The notes beneath the pieces are model-generated. The model saw only the letters and a list, made by a program, of their open reading frames with translations, did not search any database and was not told where the DNA came from. From contig JAGWUP010000004.1 in the NCBI GenBank assembly GCA_028868375.1, positions 1-64,000 on the forward strand: DNA of 64,000 nt, written 5' to 3'. A program made the position numbers and the translations under genes. This document shows, one piece after another, positions 52,979-61,248 of the stretch (positions are counted from its first letter, which is position 1; the number at the start of each line of letters is the position of its first letter). The DNA is from Elusimicrobiota bacterium. Lineage in GTDB: Bacteria > Elusimicrobiota > Elusimicrobia > UBA1565 > UBA9628.

Positions 52979-53719
52979 ATGGAAGAGATCAAACTGGTCG
53001 TCGAGAAACGGGAAGGCGCGGGCACCAAGAAGGCCTTGGCGGCCCTGCGCGCGCAAGCGAAGGTTCCCGCCGTCATCTACGGGGGCGCCAAGCCCGCCAT
53101 CCAGGTCGCTTTGTCGGAGAAGGAGCTCCTGGCGGCCCGCAAGAAGGGCGGCGTCAACGCCATCCTGCACCTCGACATCGGCGGCCGCGTGGAGACGGTC
53201 ATCGTCAAGGAGCTCCAGCGCCATCCCGTCACCGATCGGCCGGTGCACGCCGACTTTCAGCGCATCTCCATGACCCAGAAGATCGAGGCCCGCGTGCCGC
53301 TGCACATCGGCGGCGAGTCCCCGGGCGTCAAGAACAACGAGGGCACGTTGGTGCACGACCTGCGCGAACTGCGCGTGCGGGCCCTGCCGGCCAAGATCCC
53401 ACAGTCGATCCTCGTCGATATTTCCCGCCTCGAGATCAACATGCACTTGTCGGTCAAGGACCTGGTCGTCCCGCCCGACGTCGAGGTGCTCGACGAGCCG
53501 GAGCGCATGGTCGTCAGCGTCACGGTGGCCAAGGAGGAGGTCGCAGAGGCCCCCGCCGCGGCCGCCGCCGTTCCCGGCGCCGAGGCAGCCGCCGCGGCCG
53601 AGCCGGAGGTGGCCAGCACCAAGGGCAAGAAGGACGAGGAAGGCAAGGTCATCCCGAAGGAGGCCAAGCCGGCCGCGGCCGAGAAGGGCAAGGAGCCGGG
53701 CAAGAAGGAAGGCAAGTAG
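52979..53719 (+). CDS. rplY: 50S ribosomal protein L25 (general stress protein CTC type)
   Basis: A 246-residue long-form L25. The 5S rRNA-binding domain is at about 1-95 (GAGTKKALAALRAQAKVPAVIYGG, VETVIVKELQRHPVTDRPVHADFQ). The TL5/CTC beta domain is at 96-185 (VPLHIGGESPGVKNNEGTL). The last 60 residues are low-complexity Ala, Glu and Lys (AEAAAAAEPEVAST, ending KKEGK), longer than in many homologues. A clean AGGAG lies before the ATG. The order prs-rplY-pth is conserved. Confidence 0.94.
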   Translation: MEEIKLVVEKREGAGTKKALAALRAQAKVPAVIYGGAKPAIQVALSEKELLAARKKGGVNAILHLDIGGRVETVIVKELQRHPVTDRPVHADFQRISMTQKIEARVPLHIGGESPGVKNNEGTLVHDLRELRVRALPAKIPQSILVDISRLEINMHLSVKDLVVPPDVEVLDEPERMVVSVTVAKEEVAEAPAAAAAVPGAEAAAAAEPEVASTKGKKDEEGKVIPKEAKPAAAEKGKEPGKKEGK

Positions 53720-53730
53720 CTCCTTTCGCC

Positions 53731-54288
53731 GTGGGGCTGCGGCTTGTCGTCGGGCTGGGCAACCCGGGAACGCGCTACGCGCGCACCCGCCACAACGTCG
53801 GGTTCATGGCCGTGGAGCGCCTCGCCGCGGCCGCCCAGTGGAAGGATTTCGAGCATGGCCTGGGCCTTTGGGCCAAGGATCCCTCCTTCCTGCTTGCCAA
53901 GCCCTTGACCTACATGAACGAGTCCGGCGATTTCGTGCGCCGTTTTTCCTCCTACTACAAGGTGGGGCCGGAGGAGACCCTGATCGTCTTCGACGACGTC
54001 GCCTTGCCCTTGGGGAGGCTGCGGATTCGAGCGGGCGGCTCCTCGGGAGGGCAGAAGGGGATGGAGTCGATCATCGGCTGTCTCGGCACGCAGAACGTGC
54101 CGCGGCTGCGCGTCGGCATCGGGCCGCAGCCCGCCGGCCTGGACTCGGCGGCCTTCGTGCTCCAACGCTTCTCCAGGGCCGAGGAGGGCGACTTAAACGC
54201 CGTCTTGGACACGGCGGCGGAGGCGGTCCGGCGAATCGCGGCGGAGGGCCTGGACGCCGCCATGAACCGCTATAATCCAAGGGCATGA
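53731..54288 (+). CDS. pth: peptidyl-tRNA hydrolase
   Basis: Frees tRNA from dropped-off peptidyl-tRNA. The 185 residues contain LVVGLGNPGTRYARTRHNVGF with the catalytic His, LLAKPLTYMNESGDFVRRF, IVFDDVALPLGRLRIRAGGS and GGQKGMESIIGCLGT. It begins at a GTG 11 nt after rplY. The stop overlaps the small membrane-protein gene by ATGA. Confidence 0.95.
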   Translation: MGLRLVVGLGNPGTRYARTRHNVGFMAVERLAAAAQWKDFEHGLGLWAKDPSFLLAKPLTYMNESGDFVRRFSSYYKVGPEETLIVFDDVALPLGRLRIRAGGSSGGQKGMESIIGCLGTQNVPRLRVGIGPQPAGLDSAAFVLQRFSRAEEGDLNAVLDTAAEAVRRIAAEGLDAAMNRYNPRA

Positions 54289-54509
54289 GCGCCGGCCTCA
54301 AGATCGCGGCGGGCCTGGTCTGTTTCGCGCTGGGGCTGGGCTATCTCTACCGTCCCGACCTGATCGCGCGCCTCAACGCGTTGATTCGCGAATATCTGCT
54401 CAACGACGCCCATATCGCTCTGGAGCGCGGCAAATGGGGGATGTTCTTCATGCTCTTGGCGTTTCTCTTCCTTTATATGGGCATTACGGCGCTGGGCTGG
54501 CATCCGTGA
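54285..54509 (+). CDS. small membrane protein of unknown function
   Basis: Seventy-four residues with two hydrophobic helices (about 6-21, LKIAAGLVCFALGLGYLY, and 52-69, MFFMLLAFLFLYMGITAL) joined by a polar loop of about 30 residues (LNALIREYLLNDAHIALERG). No family recognised. It overlaps pth (ATGA) and the PmbA gene (GTGA), so it is certainly within the operon and probably translated. Confidence 0.65.
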   Translation: MSAGLKIAAGLVCFALGLGYLYRPDLIARLNALIREYLLNDAHIALERGKWGMFFMLLAFLFLYMGITALGWHP

Positions 54510-55846
54510 GATTGGAGGAGACCGCCGAGCAAGCCGTCGCCTGGCTGCGAGCGCAGGGCCTCGAGGGCGAGGTCTACCTGTCTTTCTCCGAGGAGCGCGG
54601 CTTGGAGCGCAGGGCCGGAAAGCTCGACGGCATCCAGAACGCCTCCAGCGAGGGGGTCGGCCTGCGCTTGGTCGAGGGCGGCCGCATGGCCTTCGCCTGC
54701 GCGGCCGAGGCCTCCCTGGAAACCGTCCGGTCCTTGGCCCAAGCCGCGAGACGCCAGTTGCCCCATCTGCGCGCCGACGTCCACAAGGTCCTAGCCGAGC
54801 CCAAAGTCGCGGCGCCGCGGGAGGAGTTGCGGCGCTCCCTGTGGGATGAAAGCCTGTTTCAGGAGAGCTGGGAATCCCTCGGCGAGAAGCTGGCCCGCGC
54901 GGAGGCTCGAGCGCTGGCCTTGGACCGGCGCGTGTCCGCGGTGCTGCGCTCCGGCTACAGCGAGTCCCGCGGGCAGGTCGTGATCGCTTCGACGCGAGGG
55001 GTCTTGACGCGGGAGCGGGCGGCTTCCTGCGGCATGGGGCTTTCCGCGCTGAGCGGGGACCAGGCGGAGCTGCAGATCGGATCGGATTACCAGTCCTCGC
55101 GCCGTTTCTCGGAGCTGGACTGGGAGGGCGTCGGCCGGCGGGCCGCGCAGCGTACGGTGGCGCTGCTGGGCTCGCGCAAGTCCCCGACGGGCCGGCGCAG
55201 CGTCGTCTTCGACCCCTGGGTGGCGGGGGAATTCCTCGACCTCGTGGCGGGGCTTTTATGCGCCGACCAGGTCCAGCGCGGCAAGTCGCTTTTGGCCGGA
55301 AAGCTCGAGCGGTCGGTCGGCTCTCCCCTGGTCACTTTCGTCGACGATCCCCATAGGCTCGGGGGCCTGGCCAGCTCGCTTTACGATGACGAGGGCTGCC
55401 CCACGAAATGCAAGACGATGATCGAGGCTGGGGTGGTGCGGGAGTTCTTCTACGACTGCGCCTCGGCCAGCCGCGAGGGCAAGCCCAGCAACGGCAGCGC
55501 GGCCCGCGGCTCCTACCGCGGCCTGCCCTCCCCCGCCTGCTCGAACTTCTACCTCAAGCCGGGGACGATGAGCCGGGAAGAGCTGATCTCCGGCACGAGC
55601 GACGGCCTGCTGGTCCTGGACGTCATGGGCATGCACATGGCCGACCCGATCTCGGGGGAGTTCTCCGTGGGGGTTTCCGGCCTGCTCATCGAGAAGGGGA
55701 AGCTCGCCCATCCGGTCAAGGCCGCGATGCTGTCCGGCAATCTCCTCGACCTGCTGGGCCGCGTCGACGCCGTGTCCGACGACCTGGCCTTTTACGGCGG
55801 CATGGGCGCCCCGACCTTCCGCGTCGCCGACATGACCGTCGCCTAA
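54506..55846 (+). CDS. pmbA: TldE/PmbA-family metalloprotease-like protein
   Basis: A 446-residue protein of the TldD/PmbA family: EERGLERRAGKLDGIQNASSEGVGLR in the N-terminal domain and LISGTSDGLLVLDVMGMHMA with FSVGVSGLLIEKGKLAHPVK at the C-terminus. No HExxxH zinc motif is present, which marks it as the TldE/PmbA partner rather than TldD. The pair processes peptides such as microcins and leader-cleaved modified peptides. TldD is not in the window. The start is a GTG overlapping the upstream stop. Confidence 0.85.
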   Translation: MRLEETAEQAVAWLRAQGLEGEVYLSFSEERGLERRAGKLDGIQNASSEGVGLRLVEGGRMAFACAAEASLETVRSLAQAARRQLPHLRADVHKVLAEPKVAAPREELRRSLWDESLFQESWESLGEKLARAEARALALDRRVSAVLRSGYSESRGQVVIASTRGVLTRERAASCGMGLSALSGDQAELQIGSDYQSSRRFSELDWEGVGRRAAQRTVALLGSRKSPTGRRSVVFDPWVAGEFLDLVAGLLCADQVQRGKSLLAGKLERSVGSPLVTFVDDPHRLGGLASSLYDDEGCPTKCKTMIEAGVVREFFYDCASASREGKPSNGSAARGSYRGLPSPACSNFYLKPGTMSREELISGTSDGLLVLDVMGMHMADPISGEFSVGVSGLLIEKGKLAHPVKAAMLSGNLLDLLGRVDAVSDDLAFYGGMGAPTFRVADMTVA

Positions 55847-56286
55847 AGTCTTCGATTGATGACGACGTGGGCGCTGCGGCCTTCCGAATAGACGAGGTCG
55901 GGATCGGCGCCGACCAAGTCTCCGCGGGCCGGCGGCCCGGCGACGCTGCGCGGGCTGAGCTTGACCACGAGGCGGAAGGGGCCGGGCGGGCGGCCGCCGG
56001 AGACGAGCAAATCCTCCGGGCCGAGGACGAAGTTGACCGGGAAGCCGGGGTCGACGACGCGCAGGACGGCCAGGGGGACCCCGCCCAGGTTCTCGGCGAC
56101 GATGAAGAGGACGGCTCCTTGGCGCGGAGCGCGGGAATGGAGGTCGGCGGCCAGGGTCACGCTGCCCGAGATGCGGAATGGTTTCGGGGCGCAGGCCGCG
56201 AGCAGGGTCAGGCCGAGGCCGGCGGCGAGAGCGGCTGCGGCGGCCGGACGGCAAGCCAAATGTAGACGCTGGTGATGAGCAGGCAT
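55843..56286 (-). CDS. lipoprotein with CcmI/CycH C-terminal-like domain
   Basis: A 147-residue protein. The N-terminal signal has a lipobox LLAAC (Cys32). The mature part reads ISGSVTLAADLHSRAP, VLFIVAENLGGVPLAVLRVV, FPVNFVLGPEDLLVSGG and ARGDLVG in order. This closely follows the C-terminal domain of CcmI (isGxVxLxpaLa..vFvfAr..Gg..PLAvlr...f.LdD..GDl.G), which binds apocytochrome c. The start at 56286 lies 79 nt inside the DUF1189-like gene; a TTG at 56259 would give a more typical short signal. It converges on pmbA with a 4-nt overlap. Confidence 0.6.
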   Translation of the reverse strand: MPAHHQRLHLACRPAAAAALAAGLGLTLLAACAPKPFRISGSVTLAADLHSRAPRQGAVLFIVAENLGGVPLAVLRVVDPGFPVNFVLGPEDLLVSGGRPPGPFRLVVKLSPRSVAGPPARGDLVGADPDLVYSEGRSAHVVINRRL

Positions 56287-56999
56287 AGGGCGTTGAAGCC
56301 GGGGATGGCGAAGGGCAGGTAGAGCGAGAGGGCCAGGAGCAGGACCACCAGGGTCTGGGCGTAGACCGCGATGTTGAGCAGGGCGGGATAGCGCAGCGAG
56401 CCGCCGGAGATGGAGTTGAGCAGCAGCGCCAGGAGCGAATAGCCGCCGGAGGCCAGGGCCTTCCAGGCCAGGAACAAGACGAAGATGGCGACCAGGGCCA
56501 GCGGATAGAGGGTTCTGTCCATCACGATGCCGGCGTTGCGAAAGAAACCGGCGTCGATGCGCACGGGCCGCGAGCCGGCCGGGGTATGGGACAGGTCGAA
56601 GACGCGCAGCTCGTCGCGGTCCCTCAGATAGAAGGCGGTGGCCGTCAGGTAGGCGACGACCTTGGCCTGCTCCATCTGCTGCGGGGTGACGGGATCGGTG
56701 CGATTGGTGTCGATCATCACCGCCACGTCGCGCAATGTGGGATGCTGCAGCCTCAGCGGTCCGGAAACGTCCGAGGTGACGCGCCCGTTGGCGTAGGTCA
56801 TCGGGGGGACGGCATGCTCCAGCCAGAGGAAGGTGCCGTCGATGACGGGCCCCGCCTTCAGCTTCAGGGCGACGGTTGCGGCCAGCGCGAACAGGATCGC
56901 CAGGTAGCAGAGATAGCCGAAGGTGCGGGACAAGGGCTGCGCGCCGATCTTTTTATAGAAGGACAGGCTGGAGACGCTGTTGACTGGATCGAACAGCAT
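56208..56999 (-). CDS. DUF1189-like integral membrane protein
   Basis: A 263-residue protein. A first membrane helix (TFGYLCYLAILFALAATVALKL) is followed by an extracytoplasmic domain of about 120 residues (PPMTYANGRVTSDVSGPL, VAVMIDTNRTDPV), then helices (LYPLALVAIFVLFLAWKAL and two more pairs). The arrangement and NGRV...DT motifs fit DUF1189/YIP1-like bacterial membrane proteins. The function is unknown. The ATG at 56999 shares 1 nt with the adenosyltransferase stop. Its 3' end overlaps the next gene. Confidence 0.65.
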   Translation of the reverse strand: MLFDPVNSVSSLSFYKKIGAQPLSRTFGYLCYLAILFALAATVALKLKAGPVIDGTFLWLEHAVPPMTYANGRVTSDVSGPLRLQHPTLRDVAVMIDTNRTDPVTPQQMEQAKVVAYLTATAFYLRDRDELRVFDLSHTPAGSRPVRIDAGFFRNAGIVMDRTLYPLALVAIFVLFLAWKALASGGYSLLALLLNSISGGSLRYPALLNIAVYAQTLVVLLLALSLYLPFAIPGFNALCLLITSVYIWLAVRPPQPLSPPASA

Positions 57000-57535
57000 C
57001 AGCGCGCCCCCTGGGGCAGGCCGGCCCAGGGCGTCTCGCCAAGCCCGGCCTTGAGGTTGACCCAGCGCGCCGCCGTGAAGAGATGGTCTGAGAGGCGGTT
57101 TAAGTAGACGATGGCGGGCAGATCCGGCTTGACGGCGACGACGGAGCGCTCGGCGCGGCGGCAGACGGCGCGCGCCACGTGCAGGGCCGCGGCGGCCGGA
57201 CAGCCGTCCGGAAGGATGAAGCGCGACAGCGGCGGCAATTCCGCCGTCATCGCGTCGATCTCTTCCTCCAGACGCCGGACCGCCTCGGCGGGGATGGAGG
57301 CGTCGACCCCGGAGAGGATGGAGCCCAGCAGGAAGAGCTCCTGCTGCAGGCGGGAGAGGCGCGGCCCAAGCTCTAGGGCCGCCTTGGGAAGGACCGACAG
57401 GGCCGCCCCCAGGGCGCAGTTGAGCTCGTCGACGTCGCCGTAGGCGGCGACCCTGGCGTCGCTTTTGAGAACCCGCGTTCCTCCCCAAAGGCCCGTCTCG
57501 CCGCGGTCTCCGGTCTTGGTGTAGACCTTCATCAA
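56999..57535 (-). CDS. PduO-type cob(I)alamin adenosyltransferase
   Basis: Attaches the adenosyl group to cobalamin. The 178-residue helical-bundle protein has VYTKTGDRGETGLWGGTRVLK (ATP loop), VAAYGDVDELNCALGAAL, and later CRRAERSVVAV and YLNRLSDHLFTAARWVN, all standard. The two B12-type radical SAM proteins in this window use cobalamin, though usually methyl- or cob(II)alamin rather than adenosylcobalamin. It overlaps the next gene (57532-58257) by 4 nt. Confidence 0.9.
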   Translation of the reverse strand: MMKVYTKTGDRGETGLWGGTRVLKSDARVAAYGDVDELNCALGAALSVLPKAALELGPRLSRLQQELFLLGSILSGVDASIPAEAVRRLEEEIDAMTAELPPLSRFILPDGCPAAAALHVARAVCRRAERSVVAVKPDLPAIVYLNRLSDHLFTAARWVNLKAGLGETPWAGLPQGAR

Positions 57536-58257
57536 AAGACAGCGAGCAGGCCCAGGGTCATGCCGCCGATGCCGTGAATCAACTGGTAGGCCGCCCGCAG
57601 GCGCAGGAAGGGCAGCGGGGTCAACTCGAGGCCGGCCCCCAAGCGCGAGCCCTGCGCCCAGGCCGATTGCCCGGAGACCCCGGCCGCGTCCGCGGCGTCC
57701 GCCCGGACCCTGGTCAGGTCCAGGCCGGCGTCGATGAAGGGGGCCAAGAGCGGGAGCTTCCAGCCCACGGCCGCGTTGAGGGCGTAGTGCTGTCCCGAGA
57801 AGGCGCCGGCGTGGACGCGGTCGCCGAAGAGGCCGACGCCCAGGGTCGGCAGCAGGCCGCCGACGACGGGGGCCTTGAGGACGTTATAGCGCAGGCCGCC
57901 TCCCAAAATGGAGGCCCCGGAATAGCTGATGCCGTGGGCGACCAAGGCAAGGCCTTTCGGCAGGCCGATTGCGGCCTCCAGCAGCGGGACGCCGAAGGCG
58001 CCGACGCCGGAGTCGCGCAGGATCAGGTCGTCCTTGTCCGGACGGACCTGCAGGGCGCCGAGCGCCCCGGCGGAGAATCCCGGAAATCCCAACCGCCAGC
58101 CCGGGTCGGCCGAGGCCGCGCCCAGCAGCCCTCCCAGGTCGCGGGCGAAGGGCTTGATCAGCTCCGAGCGCGCGCGCGACTGGAAATCTCCGTTTAAGTC
58201 GGCGTGGGCGCTGCAGGCCAACAGCAGAGGCGAAAGGAGGGCTAGAAAAAGTTTCAT
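57532..58257 (-). CDS. exported beta-barrel-like protein, function unknown
   Basis: A 241-residue protein with a signal peptide (KLFLALLSPLLLACSAHA) and a mature part of alternating polar and apolar Gly-rich strands (LGGGLRYNVLKAPVVGGLLP, LGVGLFGDRVHAGAFSG, GLELTPLPFLRLRAAYQL), typical of small outer-membrane barrels. The start MKLFLALL at 58257 is preferred over the ATG six codons earlier because it gives a proper signal. The LLAC might be a lipobox. It overlaps the adenosyltransferase gene start. Confidence 0.6.
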   Translation of the reverse strand: MKLFLALLSPLLLACSAHADLNGDFQSRARSELIKPFARDLGGLLGAASADPGWRLGFPGFSAGALGALQVRPDKDDLILRDSGVGAFGVPLLEAAIGLPKGLALVAHGISYSGASILGGGLRYNVLKAPVVGGLLPTLGVGLFGDRVHAGAFSGQHYALNAAVGWKLPLLAPFIDAGLDLTRVRADAADAAGVSGQSAWAQGSRLGAGLELTPLPFLRLRAAYQLIHGIGGMTLGLLAVF

Positions 58258-58287
58258 CAGGCGATACTGCCACATTTGGGCCTAGGA

Positions 58288-60168
58288 CTAAAAGCGTTTG
58301 CGGCTCAGCAGCTGGAGCAGTCGTAGAAGGCGCTCCTGCCGGCGGCGCCGCAGGAAGCCCCCGACGTCCAGATCGGGCCCGAATCGGGAGCGGTCGTAGA
58401 CCGGCAGCGGCGGCGGCCTGTTGTCGCCGGCGCGCGGGGCTTCCAGCGCGTAGACGCGGAAGGCCTCGTTTTGGAATAGAAGGCGGAAGCGCTTCAGCGT
58501 CCAAGGCTCAAAGTGCAGCCGGTAGGCCGCCGAGGTCTCCGGCACGGCCATCCTGCCCGAGGCGTAGCGCGGGCCCTCGCTCGTGTCGTCGAGAATCGAG
58601 TCCGCCGAATAGACGAGCAAACGGGCGCCGTAACGCTTGGCGTAAGCCGCCAGCTCATCCTCGCTGCCGAAGAGGGCTTTCGCGAAGCCCGCCGTCTTGG
58701 CGCGGATGCCGGCGGCCTCCCATTTGGGCTGCAGCAGGACCGGCGTGTCGCAGTAGGCCAGGATCTCCGCCGACAGGCCCATCGGCGCCAAGGTCGGCTT
58801 TCCCGGGCCGGCATGCTCGCGCAGCCAATAGAGCAGTTGGCGCTCCTCGGAGAAAGAGACCGTCGGCCGCGGGCTCTCCTGTGCGAATGGGGCCGACAGG
58901 CGCAGGACGGGGTCGAGAGGGGAGGCCGGGGCCCAGCATTTAAGGCCCTCGAGCAGGGCGGCCGTTCCCAGGAGCGCCGCCAAAATCGGGCGGCGGCGCG
59001 CCGGGGTCTTGAGGGCCGCCAGCACCAAAAAGAAGGCCAGCCAGTCCATCATCCGCGAGGCGAGGACGGTTGCGGCGAGATACATCCAGAACAGGGCGTC
59101 GCAGGCCTGCGCGAAGGGCTCTCGTTCTTGCCGGGTTTGCGCCGGCGCCAGGGCGCGCGGCAGAAGGACCGCGGCCAGGGGGAGCAGGCAGAACAGGGAA
59201 AAGCCCAGGCCGGGGGAATTGGAGGGGCCGGTCCATTCGATGCGCTCAATCGGCGAAAGGAGGGCGGGGTCGGCGGGGTGGCGCAGGCCATGGGCGAGCT
59301 TGGCCCAGAGCAGGCCGTAGACGTGGCCGTAGGAGCCTGGCGAGGCGATGAAGAGGCTGCGGCGCGCGGAGGGCAGCAAGGCCAGGGCGGCAACGACGGA
59401 GACCGCGGCCCAGAGGGCGGCCTGGCGCAGCCTCGGCCGCCGCGTGCGCCACCAGGCATAGCCCAGGGCCGCCAGGTAGGTGGCCAGATAGAAGCGGCTT
59501 AAATGCCAGGCGGCGTAGGCGGCCAAGAGGAAGGCCGCCGAGGCGGCGCCCCAAGCGTTGGGATGCCGGCTGCGCTCGTCGAGCAGCCGGCCGGCGCAGG
59601 CCAGGCTTGCGAAGATCAACGGCAGGCCCAGGGCCTCGAGCCGGAAGGAGGCGATCGCCCCGCTCTGCGCGGCCCAGGACAGGCCGTAGGCCGCGGCGGC
59701 CAGCAGGGACAAGGGCGGCGAGCGGGTGAGGCTTTCCGCGCAAGCGTAGAGGGCTAGGATGGACAGGCTGGAGACGACGGCGACCCACAGGAGGGCGAAG
59801 AAGCGAAAGTCCATGCCCCGGGCCAGCGATCGGTAGGACCAGCCGACCAGGCGCTCCATCAGATTGGTCAGCTCCAGCCGGGGGCGCAGCCCCTCCGGCC
59901 ACTGCGCGGCGTAGTCGACCTGCGGCAGCGGCCGGCCGGAGGCGAGCAGGCGCGCGTAGCGGTACTGCAGCGCGCTTTCGGCCCGGAAGTAGCCGGTCTC
60001 GTCGGCCGAGTCGTAGCGCGGCGCCTGCGTGGAGAGGCGGAGCTTCAGGTTGACCCCGAGCATCACCAGCACGCCCAGCAGCAGGGCGGTCAGCAACGCC
60101 GAGGACAGGCGCCGCCCTCGGCAAGCGCCCCAGCGTCGTTGCGCCTGCCGAGGGCAAACTGCTATCAT
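58288..60168 (-). CDS. polytopic membrane protein, STT3/AglB- or PMT-like (GT-C)
   Basis: A 626-residue protein with about eleven hydrophobic segments (22-41 up to about 400) and a soluble C-terminal region of 200 residues. The first loop (DSADETGYFRAESALQYRYA) has acidic residues where GT-C enzymes place their catalytic Asp. After the helices come LAPMGLSAEILAYCDTPVLL and YAKRYGARLLVYSADS, an arrangement like the post-membrane domain of oligosaccharyltransferases. No WWDYG motif is seen. It might transfer a lipid-linked glycan made by the locus at 1-18 kb, which is speculative. Confidence 0.5.
   Translation of the reverse strand: MIAVCPRQAQRRWGACRGRRLSSALLTALLLGVLVMLGVNLKLRLSTQAPRYDSADETGYFRAESALQYRYARLLASGRPLPQVDYAAQWPEGLRPRLELTNLMERLVGWSYRSLARGMDFRFFALLWVAVVSSLSILALYACAESLTRSPPLSLLAAAAYGLSWAAQSGAIASFRLEALGLPLIFASLACAGRLLDERSRHPNAWGAASAAFLLAAYAAWHLSRFYLATYLAALGYAWWRTRRPRLRQAALWAAVSVVAALALLPSARRSLFIASPGSYGHVYGLLWAKLAHGLRHPADPALLSPIERIEWTGPSNSPGLGFSLFCLLPLAAVLLPRALAPAQTRQEREPFAQACDALFWMYLAATVLASRMMDWLAFFLVLAALKTPARRRPILAALLGTAALLEGLKCWAPASPLDPVLRLSAPFAQESPRPTVSFSEERQLLYWLREHAGPGKPTLAPMGLSAEILAYCDTPVLLQPKWEAAGIRAKTAGFAKALFGSEDELAAYAKRYGARLLVYSADSILDDTSEGPRYASGRMAVPETSAAYRLHFEPWTLKRFRLLFQNEAFRVYALEAPRAGDNRPPPLPVYDRSRFGPDLDVGGFLRRRRQERLLRLLQLLSRKRF
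60139..60168 (+). promoter_or_regulatory. candidate promoter of tRNA-Glu
   Basis: TTGCGC (60139-60144), 18-nt spacer and TATCAT (60163-60168), ending 20 nt before the tRNA. It lies within the start of the divergent membrane-protein gene. Confidence 0.4.
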
Positions 60169-60188
60169 CGCCTCGTCCGGTCTCCGGC

Positions 60189-60265
60189 GGCGCGTTCGTC
60201 TAGCGGCCCAGGACGCTGCCCTCTCAAGGCAGAGATCACGGGTTCAAATCCCGTACGCGCCACCA
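60189..60265 (+). tRNA. tRNA-Glu (CUC anticodon)
   Basis: The acceptor stem is GGCGCGT with ACGCGCC. The D arm includes GTCTAGCGGCCCAGGAC. The anticodon stem is CTGCC/GGCAG with loop CTCTCAA, giving anticodon CTC. The T arm is ACGGG TTCAAAT CCCGT, then discriminator A and an encoded CCA (60263-60265). The encoded CCA contrasts with tRNA-Gln at 50.5 kb, which lacks one. Confidence 0.95.
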
Positions 60266-60282
60266 GAGACCGGAAACGTCTG

Positions 60283-60906
60283 CTAGGCCGCGACGATCTC
60301 CGAGGCCGGGCGAACCTTGACGGCCTCCGCCACGCGAGCGTTGACCGCGTCCCAGTTCAGGTTCTCGAAGAAGGCCGTGAGATACTCCCCCTTGTTGATG
60401 CCGTAGTCGATGGCGTAGGCGTGCTCCCAAAGGTCCAGCGCGACCACGATGCGGGTGTCCGCCATCAGCCCTGCCACGTGCTCGCTGTAGACGAGGCTCG
60501 TGTCGAGGCGGGCGCGGATGGGATCGTAGACGGTCAGGGCCCAGCCGTGGGCGGAGAGCCCGGCGGCCTTCATGTCGGCCAGCCAGGCGTCCATGGAGCC
60601 GTAGGAGGCCTCCAGGAGCTTCTTGGTCTGTGCGTTGGGCTTGGTGGCTGCGGCCGGGGCGAGGTTGCCGAAATAGTACTCGTGCAGCACCGTGCCGTTG
60701 TAGGCGGTCGGCTGGCGGCGCAACAGCTCCGAGTAGGCCCCGAAGGAATAGTTGACCGCGGCGCGATCGGCCTTGGCGCGCGCGCCGAGAATCTCGTTGA
60801 GCTTCTTGACGTAGCCCGCGTAGAGCGTGAAATGCGCCTTGAGCTGCTTGTCCGACAGCTTCAGCTTGCCGAGCAGGTGGTCGAACGACTTGGGCTGGAT
60901 GTCCAT
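60283..60906 (-). CDS. iron/manganese superoxide dismutase
   Basis: A 207-residue Fe/Mn SOD-fold protein. The expected metal ligands are visible: His in AHFTLYAGYVKKLNE, His in VLHEYYFGNL, and Asp plus His in VALDLWEHAYAIDYG. The first helix reads HFTLYAGYV rather than the usual HHxxYV. Family members turn superoxide into peroxide and oxygen. A strong AAGGAGG lies 4 nt before the ATG. A terminator-like hairpin just upstream separates it from SWIB, so it probably has its own promoter nearby, not identified. Confidence 0.88.
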   Translation of the reverse strand: MDIQPKSFDHLLGKLKLSDKQLKAHFTLYAGYVKKLNEILGARAKADRAAVNYSFGAYSELLRRQPTAYNGTVLHEYYFGNLAPAAATKPNAQTKKLLEASYGSMDAWLADMKAAGLSAHGWALTVYDPIRARLDTSLVYSEHVAGLMADTRIVVALDLWEHAYAIDYGINKGEYLTAFFENLNWDAVNARVAEAVKVRPASEIVAA

Positions 60907-60928
60907 GTCTCCTCCTTTATTAAGATCA

Positions 60929-60956
60929 AAGCCCCCCGCGAAAGGCCGGGGGGCTT
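60929..60956 (-). terminator. hairpin upstream of the SOD gene, probable SWIB terminator
   Basis: A 9-bp perfect stem, AAGCCCCCC with GGGGGGCTT, followed on the minus strand by TGATCTT. It lies 12 nt before the SOD ribosome binding site and 292 nt after the SWIB stop. The element at 60958-61224 sits between SWIB and this hairpin, which suggests that the terminator once followed SWIB directly. Confidence 0.6.
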
Positions 60957-60957
60957 A

Positions 60958-61224
60958 GGCGCTGTCAAGTAATAACATGGACACTCTGGAGGCCCGAGCT
61001 TGAGACGATTTCAAGGCGCGAAGAGCGAGCATGCCGATAGGCATGTAAGTGATGAGCAACGCGGAAATCGGCCAAGCTCGGGCCTCCCCGTAGGGCCGGG
61101 ACGCTTTTGGGCTGCGCCTTCGTCGTTCGTCGCTCACATAGCGATCGCTATGCTCGCTCCTCACTCCTCGGCTCGCTCCAAAATCGCTCCCGGCAGAGTG
61201 TTCATGTTATTACTTGACAGCGCC
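60958..61224. repeat. palindromic element with 31-bp terminal inverted repeats and two stem-loop modules
   Basis: A 267-bp insertion-like element. Its ends 60958-60988 and 61194-61224 (GGCGCTGTCAAGTAATAACA at the left end) are inverted copies with one mismatch in 31. TTA flanks both sides (60955-60957 and 61225-61227), like a 3-bp target duplication. Inside are two oppositely oriented stem-loop modules, apices at 61030-61045 (CATGCC/GGCATG) and 61137-61152 (CATAGCGATCGCTATG). Open frames in it (69 and 206 residues) are not believable genes. It has no transposase, so it would need help to move. Confidence 0.8.
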
Positions 61225-61248
61225 TTACGACCGGGAAGGCCGGCTCGA

